Shown in pieces: positions 1 through 11,100 of a stretch of DNA of 64,000 bases. Position numbers and translations under genes: made by a program. Within the stretch, counting starts at the first letter, position 1; each line of letters begins with the position of its first letter. Below the pieces are notes generated by a model. It was not told the origin of the DNA, made no database searches, and saw nothing but the letters and a program-made list of their open reading frames with translations. This DNA is from Gongronella butleri (Eukaryota > Mucoromycota > Mucoromycetes > Mucorales > Cunninghamellaceae), in assembly GCA_025201375.1 (NCBI GenBank), contig JAIWZP010000004.1, forward strand, positions 1,089,078-1,153,077, written 5' to 3'.

Positions 1-873
1 GCTTTCCTTGCTGTCGCTTTTGCTCGTGCGCTGCCGTTTCTTGGGAGGTGGGTGCAATTGGGTGGAATTTGGCCTGTCGGCGTCGTTTGTAGGCGATGGA
101 ATGCCAGTTTCTGTGTCCGCACTGCTCAATGGCGCCGCATTACCATCAGTGTGAGCACGCACAATGTCCAAGAAATCATCTGGCACGAGCCCGTGGCAGA
201 TCACCGTGAAACCAAGACGAATGGCGCTTTGCTGGTACTTTGCAATGATCTCTTCCTTTTTGGCTTGCGTCTTGGCCACAATTAGCTGGGGGGGGGAAAG
301 AAAAAAGCAAATGAGTGAGCAATACACATGTCGCGTCGCGTGGGTTGGCGCGCGGGAGGCGCGCGAGGTAAAAATGACATACAAGACCCGACGCAGGCTT
401 GGGTACGACATATGGCAGCCAGATCAGCTCAGCCTCGGGTGACTTGAACCTCATCAATTGCACAAATTGCTGCTGCGTCTAAAAAAAAAAAAAAAAAAAA
501 AAAAATCAGAAAAGCAAGGCGGTCAACGGGAGGGGGAAGAAAAAGCAAAGATCGGACTTACCATGCCGGGAGGCTTCCAAGCAATAGCCATGTCCGCATC
601 TTGGTGCATGATTTCGACCTCGATGCCCTGCAGCCGGCGCAGCTGGTCTATTTGCTTGTCGAAATTGAGCTCGACGCGGTCGTTTTCCAGAAGAATGCGT
701 GTTTCCTCGGCCACTTGGCCATTGACAAGCACCTCGCCACGCTTGATACTCTGTCGCGCGTTCTCCTTGCTGCCCACGATCTGGCGCCACACGGTCACCA
801 AGTACTTGCGCAGCCGCAGACCTGCATGGCTCGCACCAACAACACGGTCGGCTCGTATCACAGTATCAGACAT
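1..873 (-). CDS. S4-domain, RluA-like protein with degenerate pseudouridine-synthase motif (partial, C-terminus outside window)
   Basis: Exons on the minus strand are 873-562, 478-383 and 285-1, all joined in phase 0 at GT-AG introns; the gene runs off the left edge, leaving about 231 residues. Residues about 30-85 look like an S4 RNA-binding domain (SKENARQSIKRGEVLVNGQ). The stretch ending KPPGM resembles the RluA segment that starts the catalytic domain. The spliced motif ASGLLIVAKTQA aligns with the RluA signature HRLDxxTSGLLxxAKT, but the place of the catalytic Asp is taken by Pro (VVPKPASGL). Known: RluA enzymes use that Asp to make pseudouridine. Inference: this is an RNA-binding relative that has probably lost synthase activity, perhaps with another domain beyond the window. 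The visible C-terminal end is polar and basic (PPPKKRQRTSK). The start ATG at 873 gives a clean S4 fold. Confidence 0.6.
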
Positions 874-1349
874 AAAAAAAAATCAAGAAAAGAGACGAAA
901 ACAAACGGGAGATCTATGAAAAAGGGTGGTATACAAAGGGAAAGAGCAAAGAAAAAAAAAAAGCGGGAAGAGGGTCAGGCAAGTTGACAGATGAGGAAAC
1001 TCCAAGAAGTCGGCCATTTCATGCGCCCTTTGAAAATGGGCAATGCAGTCGCACCAATTCATACGCGCTGGCTGTCTAGAGGTCGGCTGCAATTGCCCAT
1101 CTTTTTCTACTCTGCTTCACGCACGACAAAACTGTATGCCTTTGCTAATAAAAAAAAAAAGGGTATTTCAAAAAAAAAATTGCAATGAGAGAAACATCTT
1201 GTAGCCGGAACATAGCGCGTTTCACTGCTTCTTCGCCTAAGTCACCTACGACCATGGCCAATAGGATGATGAGAATTTCGTAATGACAGCCGTCTAAAAA
1301 ATTATTTCGTCGTATTTGGCGTCTAACTCTAGCTGCTTGGCACATGCAT
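874..1349. other. Intergenic, no gene seen
   Basis: AT-rich spacer upstream of the S4 gene with several A runs (for example about 950-962 and 1151-1160). Short open frames lack splice context and resemble no family. Confidence 0.5.
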
Positions 1350-1735
1350 GAAATTTTAAGATAACTTTCAGCACGTGTTTTGCTGCGGCGACCAGAATCG
1401 GACTCGACTGCGATTGATCCGAAGGATTTTGCAGCATTCTACACGCACGTCCAAGCGAGCCATGAGCCCATGACACGCGCCCTAAAAACAAAAATTGGAG
1501 AAGTGGAGCCCTGAAATTCCACCACACTTGCACACAAGAAGCACATCATGGTGAAATTGGAAAGATGTTAAAAAAAAAAGACTATCTATCATGCCGTTAA
1601 TAAGCAACGCGAGATTTTCGACAATGCATGACGCACGAATTGCTCCATAGGGGACGCGTAATAGAGCCGCGCTAGTGGGTTGATCAGCAAGACACGCTCC
1701 AGTTGCATGGATTTGTCATAGTCAACGAGCACCGA
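1350..1735 (-). repeat. Dispersed repeat family A, partial copy
   Basis: Shares blocks with 54270-54670 in the same orientation (an ACTTGCACACAAGA-like block and a TGCATGGATTTG block) and with 18140-18870 and 43390-44250 in the opposite orientation. No coding potential is visible. Boundaries are approximate because the copies are divergent. Confidence 0.5.
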
Positions 1736-1994
1736 TCATGGCTGAATCGCGAGTCACCGCACTTTAACTACGACACAAAGCCGACAAGTTTTTTTTTGCC
1801 ATCATCCCAATTCACCCCAAATTCATTTTTCTCCAGTGATCACGCGTATCCAAGTATGCGGCCAGTCGTTTTCTTTCTGATAAATTTTTATTTTTAGCCG
1901 TGACAGCCATTTTTCATCGAGTGAACCTTGTCGCGAAAAAAAAAACAGCCAAATCTAAGAAAATGGCGCGTTTCTCCAAAACCATGCAATGAAC

Positions 1995-2090
1995 CCCTCA
2001 TTTTTATTGCATTTCCATCGGTGAATACAATGTGTTTACCATGTGGTTAATTTTCAGGGCGATCCGTGGACTCAAGTTTCATGGCTTACG
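1995..2090 (+). repeat. Short dispersed repeat family C
   Basis: Starts with a TTTTTATTGCA block, then GTGAATAC, then a GGCGATCCGTGGAC block. The same order of blocks occurs at about 54862-54945 and, more diverged, at about 55245-55330. The rest of the spacer to 2567 holds nothing recognisable. Confidence 0.4.
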
Positions 2091-2567
2091 AACGCTGCTG
2101 GCGTCAGTCAGCCAATCATCTAGATTGCCATTGCCTCAAACGCCAGTCATGTAGGGGCGCAGCACATGAGCCATCTCTTCGTCATAGTCCACTTCGGGCA
2201 CAGCTTCTTCAAATTGCGGCTCCACTTGGTCAACGTGAACTTGCATTGGCTCCTCCACGCTCTGTTGCAAGCAATTCTCTTGTCGTGCTCTTATTTCATG
2301 ATTCTAAGAGCAAAATATGAACCTTTTCCGATAATGTCCTTGAACGCGCCAACGCCGTGCATGTTCACATGCGTGATTTGCGAGTTCAGAGCTTGAAATC
2401 GATTTTGCCACTGAAATTTGATGAAGCTTTTCTGGTTCTTTTAAGGAGCCTGTCCAAGCGACCCCAAATTTGGACCAGTTGATGGTAGACACAAAGACTT
2501 GACTATTGTATTTCGAATGATGCCGTCGCGATTCCTCCGTCAATGCATAAAAGGTCATTTCATGCGC

Positions 2568-4134
2568 TCAGTGCCCAGCTTCCACTGCATCTAGCTCAAT
2601 GCCCGCATAATCCTGGGCCAGGCCATGCATGTCCTTTGTCCGTTGCAGCACGTAGAGCACAACTATGGTGATTGCCGACGACACCACACCAATTGTGTCG
2701 GCCCACCGCTGGAAAAACGTGAATTCGATGTGTTCCAGGCTCGATGCAAGCAAATACCGGTAGTCGGACGGCAAATTGAGCTGCATCATTACCACCGAGC
2801 TGAGAAAATACAATCCCATCAGATGCGCCGTGAAAAGAAGCACCTGATCGCTATGTAGTGTGATGGCTTGCGAGAAATGACCGAGCACCTAGCGAAAATA
2901 TAAGAAAACAATATGATTCACATGCCAATTGACGCGCCCGTCATCATTTTTACCTTGGATACCAGCTTGAAAAAGCCGCGCACCGAGCCAAACACGATCA
3001 TGCCAGCGAACCAAAAGCTCAATTGCTGCGACCAAAAGGCCGGATCAATGTTCACGTTGCTCTTGGCTACCATCCACGACAAAAGGTTCGTAATAGGGTC
3101 CCCATTGCCAATTCGCCCCACAAGCATATTCCAAGTCGTCTAAATCGGCGAAAATAGCAAGCAAAAAAGAGAAAGAAAAAGAAAAGTGAAGTAAAAAAAG
3201 CAAAGAAAAATATGAATTGCATGTCCACGATGGCAAGGCTGACCAAACAAAACGCCAATTCTTACCATGCCAAGCTTGTACACACAATAGGAAGCAAATG
3301 CAATGTCAATCAAGCACCGGATGCGGCCAGACCAAGTCTGAGATTGGCGATGGTACATCCAATAACGCTCCAATTCGTCGAGATCGGTTTTCATGTTGTT
3401 GGCCAGAATCATCAGCTGCTCCACTTCCATCTGCAGCATCTGATGTTCTAAAACGGAAATAAAAGCACGAATTGAGCAACAAATTGCGCGATAAAAATGC
3501 GGCGCGCGCTCAATTGCCCTATTCTTCCATGTTTTCCTCGCCAAACGCGCCCACACGCCGGCCCACGGTCTTACCTGAGAGACGGAACCCAGACATCATG
3601 CGACTCAACAGGCCGGCGGACTAAAAACAAAAAAAAAATTGATTGAAAGATCAGCACAACGCGACACAATTGGGAATATAAAAATGAATGTTCCATACCT
3701 GTCCTTGCTCGGGGCGCACCTGCTCCAGCAGGCGTTTTTTGTCTTGAATGGTCGTTAGAATATGCTGATAGGCGCGCTGCGCAGTGCGATAATCGGAGTC
3801 TTTGACACGCCTGAGACGCGTAAAATTAAAAAAATGAGGACAACATTTCCATTTGTCGCGTATTTTCCTCCCATTCCTATCATTTACTCACAATGTCAAA
3901 GCTGTCCATGTGCTGAATGGCGTGTGCACCATACCAAAGCCGGAGAGCATGGATGTAAGCGTGATGCCCACGACACTAACGCGAATAATGCCGAATTCCA
4001 TCCAATTCAAGTCGACTTTCTCCCAATACTGTGATGAAAACGCAATGCAAAACATGTACAGGTACACCATCCAAGCAGCCGTCGACACGTAAGCACTTGT
4101 TCGTCGTCGCCATCCTATGGAATGCCCCATCCGC

Positions 4135-4177
<43 letters not shown>

Positions 4178-4635
4178 GCGGCAATTGAGCGAAAATCATG
4201 CCATTGTCGCGCGTTTCCGGGGCAATACCTCTGGCCTGGCGCAAGAAAAAATAAACCTGGCACCATGGAATGATGAGGATCACCAATGCTAGCAAAACGC
4301 CAAGGTTCCAATGCCAATAGTACGAGCGCGCGCTTTGGCAAAGATAACGAATCCGTGCGTGAGCCATTGGCCAGCATTTAAGCACTTTTTTTTTCTTTTT
4401 ACCCCTTGGAAAAAAGATGGATGATTTCGCCAAAAACCAGCAAAAACAGACTGCCGGCGGTGCAGAGCGTCGTGGCAAACACGAGGTGCGCGACGTAATG
4501 ACGATGAGTCCAATCAAAAAGACGAGGGGGCGCAGAATCATCGCGCGTCAACAGGGGCGCCGCCCACCTCGCACCCACTGTCAGTATAAATAGCTGCACA
4601 AACAAGGCGGCCGCGGTCTCCAGGAACAGCACCAT
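2568..4635 (-). CDS. GPHR: Golgi pH regulator (GPHR/GPR89) family membrane protein
   Basis: Eight exons: 4635-4403, 4332-4229, 4114-3892, 3810-3699, 3620-3575, 3447-3266, 3139-2954 and 2888-2568, giving 468 residues, close to the usual 455. Family hallmarks appear in order: an N-terminal pair of membrane helices; GITLTSMLSGFGMVHTPF, matching the LLSGFGAVN motif; a charged middle region ending in the DLDELERYW coiled coil; then WSQQLSFWFAGMIVFGSVRG, GLYFLSSVVMMQLNLPSDYR and FFQRWADTIGVVSSAI, the conserved C-terminal helices. Known role: an anion-channel-like Golgi/ER membrane protein needed for organelle acidification; plant relatives are the GTG proteins. Intron 2 carries a run of 41 A on the plus strand (4136-4176). 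The exon 2 and 3 acceptors were chosen to keep the frame and are the least certain joints. Confidence 0.92.
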
Positions 4636-5270
4636 GGAAAAAGAAAAAAGGGGTGGACAAGAAAAGTGACTAAAAGTGAGGAACAAACAAAGAAGAATAG
4701 AATTGCAAAGCAAAAAAGGAACGGCGCGGTTTGAAAATGGGCAAGCAGCATTGTGCATTTTTGCATTTTTAGTGCCACGAAAGGGTAAAAATCAGGGAAA
4801 GGGCGAATTCCATCAAATTATGCGAAGCTTTGCGGATGCAAATCTGGCAAGTGTGTCTCGATAGGCATTAGAATCACGGCAAACGCGTAGATGCCATGCT
4901 GGAATATTAAAAAAAAAAATTGATAAAAAATTGAATGTAGACCACAGTTTTAGATTTTGGGTGTGCATTAAAGGGTGCGCTTGTCTGTCTGGCTTGCAGC
5001 TTACTTTGCAAGCAGTCTCCAACCAACGCTCATCTGATTGATTCTGAAATGATGTTGCGCAACTTTTTTCCTGGATTTTCACAGCCATTTAGGCTTTTCG
5101 TTGATTTCAAGACATTCGGCCTTAATATTGACTTGGCAACGCGTTGTGAAAAAGAGAATGCGTTTATTGAGCAAGAGAGGCAATGCAGGATGATATATTA
5201 TAGCAATTCTATGAGAACATGTAACATGAGAGAGGGGAAATGTGCAAGAGGAGGGGGGGAATCGCGTGTT
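4636..5270. other. Intergenic between GPHR and the UPF0014 gene
   Basis: Promoter side of GPHR and 3' side of the upstream minus-strand gene. AT-rich; no gene, RNA or repeat recognised. Confidence 0.5.
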
Positions 5271-6496
5271 TCACGATCGCAACAGGGGTCGCGCCTGATC
5301 ATCGTCGGTATTGTCATCATTGTCGCTGTCGTGGTCATCTTCAGCATTCGCGGCGCGTGATTTTCGCCGACCACAGCAAGCAATGGCGCTATAAAGCTTT
5401 TTGGCGACCATTTTCACGTCGTTCCACAAGCTCGGGCGGCCGCTGATGATGCGTTCCGGGCGAAGGCGGTCTTGGCCGTCAATGACTACCTGGATGCTCG
5501 CGTACACGGCCCCAAGGACGCCCATAGCCGTGGCCGCCGAGATCATGAACATGATGATCTGCTGGTATCGCACGGCGTTCATGATGGGCGCGCCGCCGAG
5601 GATGGAACCAGCCATCATGCCGGGCAGCGAGATGAGCCCAATGATCGACATTTGGTTGATGGTCGGCAGCATCGCAAGACGCACGGCCTCGCGCGCAATG
5701 GATTGGCCCGCCTCCCAGCGACTCGCGCCAAACGCAAGGTACGTCTCGATCTGCTCCTTGTTGCTACCCACCGTCGACAAGCAATACCCAAGGGCCACGG
5801 CCATCCCGCTCAACAAATTGCCCAAAAGCATGCCCATCGTCGGAATGAACGTCTCGGGCGTCCAGAATGGCTGCTGACCCATGGCAAAGCGCGCGCCAAT
5901 CACGCCAACAAACACAGTTGAAACAGCCGTCGACATGAGCACCGAAAGGAACTAAAATGACCCAAAAACACGGGCAATTTGAGCAAAAAAAAAAAAAAAA
6001 AGGGCGAAATTCTTACCATGCCATCATAGGAATTTTTCGACTTGTTGTAAACTGTTTCAAATGCACCAAGAAGGATCAACACGACGGCCAAAAGTAGCAC
6101 AAGATAGACGTTTTTAGCCTTGAACACATCCTCGAGAATAAAGCCCTAAAACACCCAAGATCGCATCGTGGTGAGAAACACTAGTTTTGAATGCGAACTT
6201 GCTCTTCTTACCATAATTGTCAGTTGCACAAGACAGCGAGTGGCCGCAATCACCAAGGATTTCTCCAAACGCAGCTCCAAAAAGTAGGAAATGATACCTG
6301 TGCGTGAAAAAGCAAGCCTTTAGCGTCCAGGCAAAAGGAAAAGAAAGAAAAAAAGAAAAAAAAACCTACAATTCAACAAGATAAAGCAAGCAGCGATGGC
6401 GACATTGGCCCACGACAAGCGAGGGGTGCCCGCTGGATCATCGTTATCGGCGCCTCCCTCCACGGCCCGCCTGGCAAGCAAGAGAAGCGAGTCCAT
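5271..6496 (-). CDS. UPF0014 (FetB/ALS3-like) membrane transporter
   Basis: Four exons: 6496-6370, 6297-6212, 6145-6017 and 5951-5271, giving 340 residues. About seven hydrophobic segments are visible. Family motifs are LELRLEKSLVIAATRCLVQL near the N-terminus, then YLAFGASRWEAGQ and SLPGMMAGSILGGAP, the conserved loops of the UPF0014 family. The C-terminal tail is acidic (DDHDSDNDDNTDDD). Known relatives: bacterial FetB (iron export, with the ATPase FetA) and plant ALS3/STAR2 (aluminium tolerance, with the ATPase STAR1). No ATPase partner is encoded nearby. The ATG at 6496 is used because the upstream in-frame start would be GTG. It lies only 87 bp after the stop of EMC5 on the same strand. 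Confidence 0.88.
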
Positions 6497-6583
6497 GATC
6501 GTTTCGAACACTCAAAAAGTCAAAAGAAGGAAGAAAAAGGGAAAAATAGAGCAATTGCTTGGCCGATTGAGCTGTTTTATTGA

Positions 6584-7126
6584 TTATTTCAAACTCCGCT
6601 CTTTTTGAGCTTTGAGCGATGGCACCTTGCGATGATCAAACGAGATGAACGAGCTTCGGGTATCCATTCTGTCGATCGTCCTAGAAAAGTAGCGTGTCAT
6701 GAGCCATCCCATCCCCACAATGCCTCGTCCATGCGCTTTTTTCTTACATCTTTTTGATTTCTTCTTGCATTAGAATATTTTTGAACGGCTGCGCGTTCAT
6801 CACCACGCCAATCAGGGCCACCAATGCCGAAACGACGCACTCCATCACAATCTGCAAGAATAAAAGGCATGTGAAAAAGACGTCCAATCCATATTCCATG
6901 CTCAAACACGCGCCAGCCTTTTCATCCTTTACCTCGAGAGGAATGCTGCTTTTGTCCAAATCAGCCGCCTTGAGATACGAGAGATCTACGTGAAAACAAC
7001 GCTCAAGATGAGCAACAAGTGGTGAACTCAAAGAAGCCACTCACGTTCATAAGTCGAAAAGGCCGAGTGGAGCAAAAACAGCGTGCCAACAAGGGCAATT
7101 GCCTTGCCCAAAGAGCGCTGGGTCAT
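6584..7126 (-). CDS. EMC5: ER membrane protein complex subunit 5 (EMC5/MMGT)
   Basis: Four small exons: 7126-7045, 6985-6933, 6851-6748 and 6680-6584, coding 111 residues, the usual EMC5 size. The N-terminal segment MTQRSLGKAIALVGTLFLL plus HSAFSTYE matches the first membrane helix and the A-HAAFSAAQHR-like motif of the family. The second helix is CVVSALVALIGVV. The C-terminal FISFDHR corresponds to the conserved F-NHRG end. Known role: core subunit of the EMC insertase for membrane proteins in the ER. A poly-A tract (7136-7147) lies just upstream of the ATG. Confidence 0.9.
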
Positions 7127-7399
7127 GACAACAACAAAAAAAAAAAAGTGGAAAAGAGAGGCAAAAAGTCGGAAGAGGAGAAGCGATGCGCGCTTTCCTT
7201 TTTATGCGCTCTTTGAACACGCCTAATTTTCGATATTTTTTCGCGCCGAAGCTTGCAACACAATAATCTGCAACCTCTTTTGACGCACAGTGATAAATGT
7301 AAAATATGCACGTGCCGCCCACTCAAGTGTCAATTGCCATTCGGACAACTTTACAACGAGCATCTCGTGATTTAGCTAGTTTTAAGCATTTTTCACCCG

Positions 7400-7990
7400 G
7401 AGCTCAGGAATTGTGAGCCCTGGAACGCGTCCCAACGTCAAATTTTAATGAGATAGAAATGGTAAGGTTCAACCTACAGCTGTCACAAGTCAATGGGACG
7501 AGATACCATACACGCAAATCAAAAATGAGCTGCAAATAACCACCAAACAAACAAAAAAAGGGGTTTCCAAGGTTCCCCGAATTTACACACAACACCAACG
7601 TCATCTGCTTTAAATTTGTGACCAGTTGCACGAGGGTGCCAGGAGAAACACGCCAGATGGCCCATTTTAACAGAAGGCCCCTAAAATCAATCAGCCAGCC
7701 CCGATGACAACCCAAAATACAATGTAGCGTGAAATGGCGGGCTAAAAACCTCGAGGGGCACCAAACTTGCAAGGTGCCAGAAGGCATCGGGGCGCGCCAC
7801 ACGCAAATCAAATTTCAGTCGTGACGAGCGCCCTGAACTAAAATTGAAAAAATGGGTCTTCAGATTTCCCCCAAACTTCCACACAAGGTACAACGCAGGG
7901 AGAAACTACGGAAAACACCAAAAAAGAGTGGGGTCGATCTGGTGACTGACGAGCAATTCGTTATATTAGATTAAAATTCGAGTGCGAATT
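7400..7990 (-). repeat. Dispersed repeat family A, two diverged partial copies
   Basis: The block at about 7740-7890 (ACACGCAAATCAAATTT ... CTTCCACACAAGG) and a similar one at about 7500-7600 match, in reverse orientation, the copies at 18651-18760 and 44041-44140. A TACAGTA heptamer lies just past it at 7993-7999. No gene is seen in 7127-8151. Confidence 0.45.
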
Positions 7991-8151
7991 GCTACAGTAC
8001 AAGCATGTCTTTTGCTCGGCACGCTCACACACACGCACACAAGGCACACAATAAAAGGGATGGATGCCATATTATCTTTATTAATGGATTGAGCGAGGAA
8101 AGAAAGAGAAAAAAAAAGAGGTAAACGCTGTACAAGGTATGATAAAAGCTT

Positions 8152-11100
8152 TCAAGAAGCACGGGGAGGAGGAGACGCGTCGGTTTCTTGATTGAAAAAG
8201 TCGTCGAGGTCCTTCAATGCGTTGATCAGGTCGTCGCCGCCACCGGTGACGGCAGGCACACTGGCCGGCTGGGGCATGGGCATATGGAGGGGCGGAGATG
8301 GCTGATTGTTGTTGTGGTTGCTGTTGCTGTTGGCCATGTGGGACGGGAGGACGGAGGACGAGGGCGTGAGGGAGGGTGCACCAGAGACGGTGGTAGGGGA
8401 CAATGTTGGGGACAGGGACGGGTGCGGAAGATGGTGCGCATAATGGTGAGGATGATGCGGTGGTGGTGGTGGTGTGGACGTGGATGACGACGTCGGCGTA
8501 GGTTCGTCCATGCTGGATCGGGCGGTGGGCGACGTGGAGATCATGCCTGCGGCGGTGACGACAGGCGCGTATTGCGGGTCGCCCGTCAAGAGCGAGAAAT
8601 CCTCGACCGAGAATTGGATGGCGTCCTCCTCGACGGTGGGTCTGTTTGTCGCGCACTCGTACACAACGGCATGTACGTTTTTCCGCGTCATCTTGGTACA
8701 GTCAAAGTCGTCCATGCGCCAATTGGGGATGGGCACGTCGGCCGGCTGCTCCGTGGCCAGGAATCCTTGGTTCAGGATACTCAATGCCCTGTCCGCAAAA
8801 GCCGGCGTGTCGATCAGGCGTAGCAGCGGCTGCAGTGACACGAGATCCACGCGGATCACGTCGGGCGACTTGGATTTCACGTACGGAAGCAGGATTTCCA
8901 ACAATTTCAACGATTTGTCACGATAATAATCGATGGTGTTGTTGGCCATGCGCAGCACAAACATGAGGGCCTCGGCGGCAACCTGCCTATCAGTGTCCAG
9001 GTACACGGGGCCCAGCGACCAGACCAGTTGCTTTAGGTAGTCGTCCTGGAACTTGGCCTTTTGCTTCGGATACGTCTGCAACAGCCGATGCGTCTCCAAG
9101 AGCCCATTCTCGTGCGCAAGACGTGCCAATTCACTGGCCAGTGCCACCATGGTTGGGTCGTCATCGTCATTGTCCTCTTTTTCGTCGCTCGCATTCTCTT
9201 GCTGTTGCTGCTACAAAAAAAAAAAAAAAACAAAAAAAAAAAAAAGGAAAATCAGAAAAAGGGATCAGTGTCGTTCATTTTTCGTCTCCCCCCCTCTTTG
9301 TTTAACTTTTTTTTCTCTTACAAGCAATTGCTGCTGCACCTCGAGGCCATGGAGAAGGCGGGGGACGGCGCCGAGAAAGAGAAAGAGAAAGCGTGTTGGT
9401 GTGGGGTCGATGAGGGCGAGATTGTCGACACGATTCATGACCTGGCGCAGCAGGCGCCACGCCGTGTCCTCGACCATTTCGTGCTGGAGGCCCTTGAGGA
9501 GCAAAGGCTGCAGGCCGTCGAATTCGCTTGCCCAATGGATGGGGAATGTGTCGATGAGCAAATCTGTCCTGTCGATGAGTTTGTCGAGGACGATCAAGAG
9601 CAGATTGAGGGCCTCGACTTGTTCGGACGGGTAAGGTCCATACAGACACGCGACGCCAGCCCAGAACAGCTGCGGGAATTGCTCCATTTGTGTCCTGTCC
9701 ATGGCGCGGGCAACATGCATGAGGGTGAGGATGATTTCAAGGGAAAAGCCGCGAATATCCTCTGATTTGTCGGCCACGGTGTTTGACAAGCGCACCAGGG
9801 TGTCTGCGAGCATGTGCTGGTTAAAAGCGGGCAATAAGCCACGGAAGCATTGGAACGAACGACAGGCAATGTGGCGCACGGAGCAGCATGTGGCCCATTT
9901 GAGGGCTGTTTCGCCCCATTTCTGCCTCAGATCGGGGTCTTCGTGTGAAAAGACGGCAAGGATGCGGTGGACGAGGTCTTTGAGGTCCTGCGAACTTGCC
10001 AAGTGGCGGTTCTTGGTGGGGCTGATGTTCTCATAGGCCCATAGGCGCTTGCCCTCCTTGCTGGCTAGCCATTGGATCAGATCGTTGCCCTGGGCAGACA
10101 CGTCGTCGTCAAGGGCTTGGCGCACAACAATGGCGTGGATCAGATTGATGAGCAGGCAGCGTGCCTGATCGCAGATGATGCTGGTCAGGTGGTCGAGCTG
10201 CACCACGATGCAGTGCAAGAGCAAAGGAAGATGCGGCGCAAGATCGGCGCCGGCCTCAATGGCTAAATCGACGAGATAAACCATCGCCAATTGGCCACGT
10301 GCAAACGCTGGTTTCTTGGCATACAGCGGCAGCACCTTGTCCGTGTCGGCAATGAACATGGTTGGGTGCTGACGACACACCGAGGCATGGCTCGATGCAC
10401 TGACCACCTGCGGCACCATGGACCGCGGGCTGATTTCGCCAATGACCTCCTCCACCACGCGCGCAAATGCCGGCGTGCGACCAAGACATACAAACACGCG
10501 CTTGGCATGCACAAGGAACCACGGATTGCGCTTTTCAAGGCCAATTTCTAGCAAGTACGCGGTGATGGGCCGCACATTGCGTCCCTGATCGACCAATTGG
10601 TTCCAAAGAGCACCGATTTCCTTGACAAACGTGTCGCCAAACTTGATGGTGATGTAATACAGGTTGTTGAGCACGACATATGCCAACGTGTTCAATTCCA
10701 TTGGATGATCCGGCATTAGCATCATCGACAGGCTGTTGTTGGCCACATTGGCCGCCGACGCGCCTCCCGTCGACGATAACGATGAAGGCGACGACGACGC
10801 GGCGGACGCCGTGCTGGACGATAAATCGACACGTCTGAGCCACGGCAGCATGTAAATGAGAACATCGCGCTGGCTGTTGGGACTGATGTGCTCAAATCGC
10901 TGCGTCATCTCGCTCAGGATCTCGTGGGTCTCTTCGGGGTGGTCGACGGCAAGGCGCGCCGATAAAAGTGTCTGCGTGTGCTTGTAAATGGTGGGCAGGC
11001 TGCTGTGGATGCCAATCTCATAGTCCTTGGCGCATGATTCGCCAAAAACGCGCTCCTCGACGACGCGCAGCAGCTGCATCGCCGCTTTGCGAATGGATTT

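Noticed and set aside
2755..2762. TACCGGTA in the GPHR last exon as an excision scar
   Set aside because: It lies in a conserved reading frame (NLPSDYRYLL) with no frameshift, so chance is more likely.
7993..7999. Isolated TACAGTA as a scar
   Set aside because: No unscarred partner copy could be aligned; one or more chance occurrences are expected in 64 kb. The same applies to 62794-62800.
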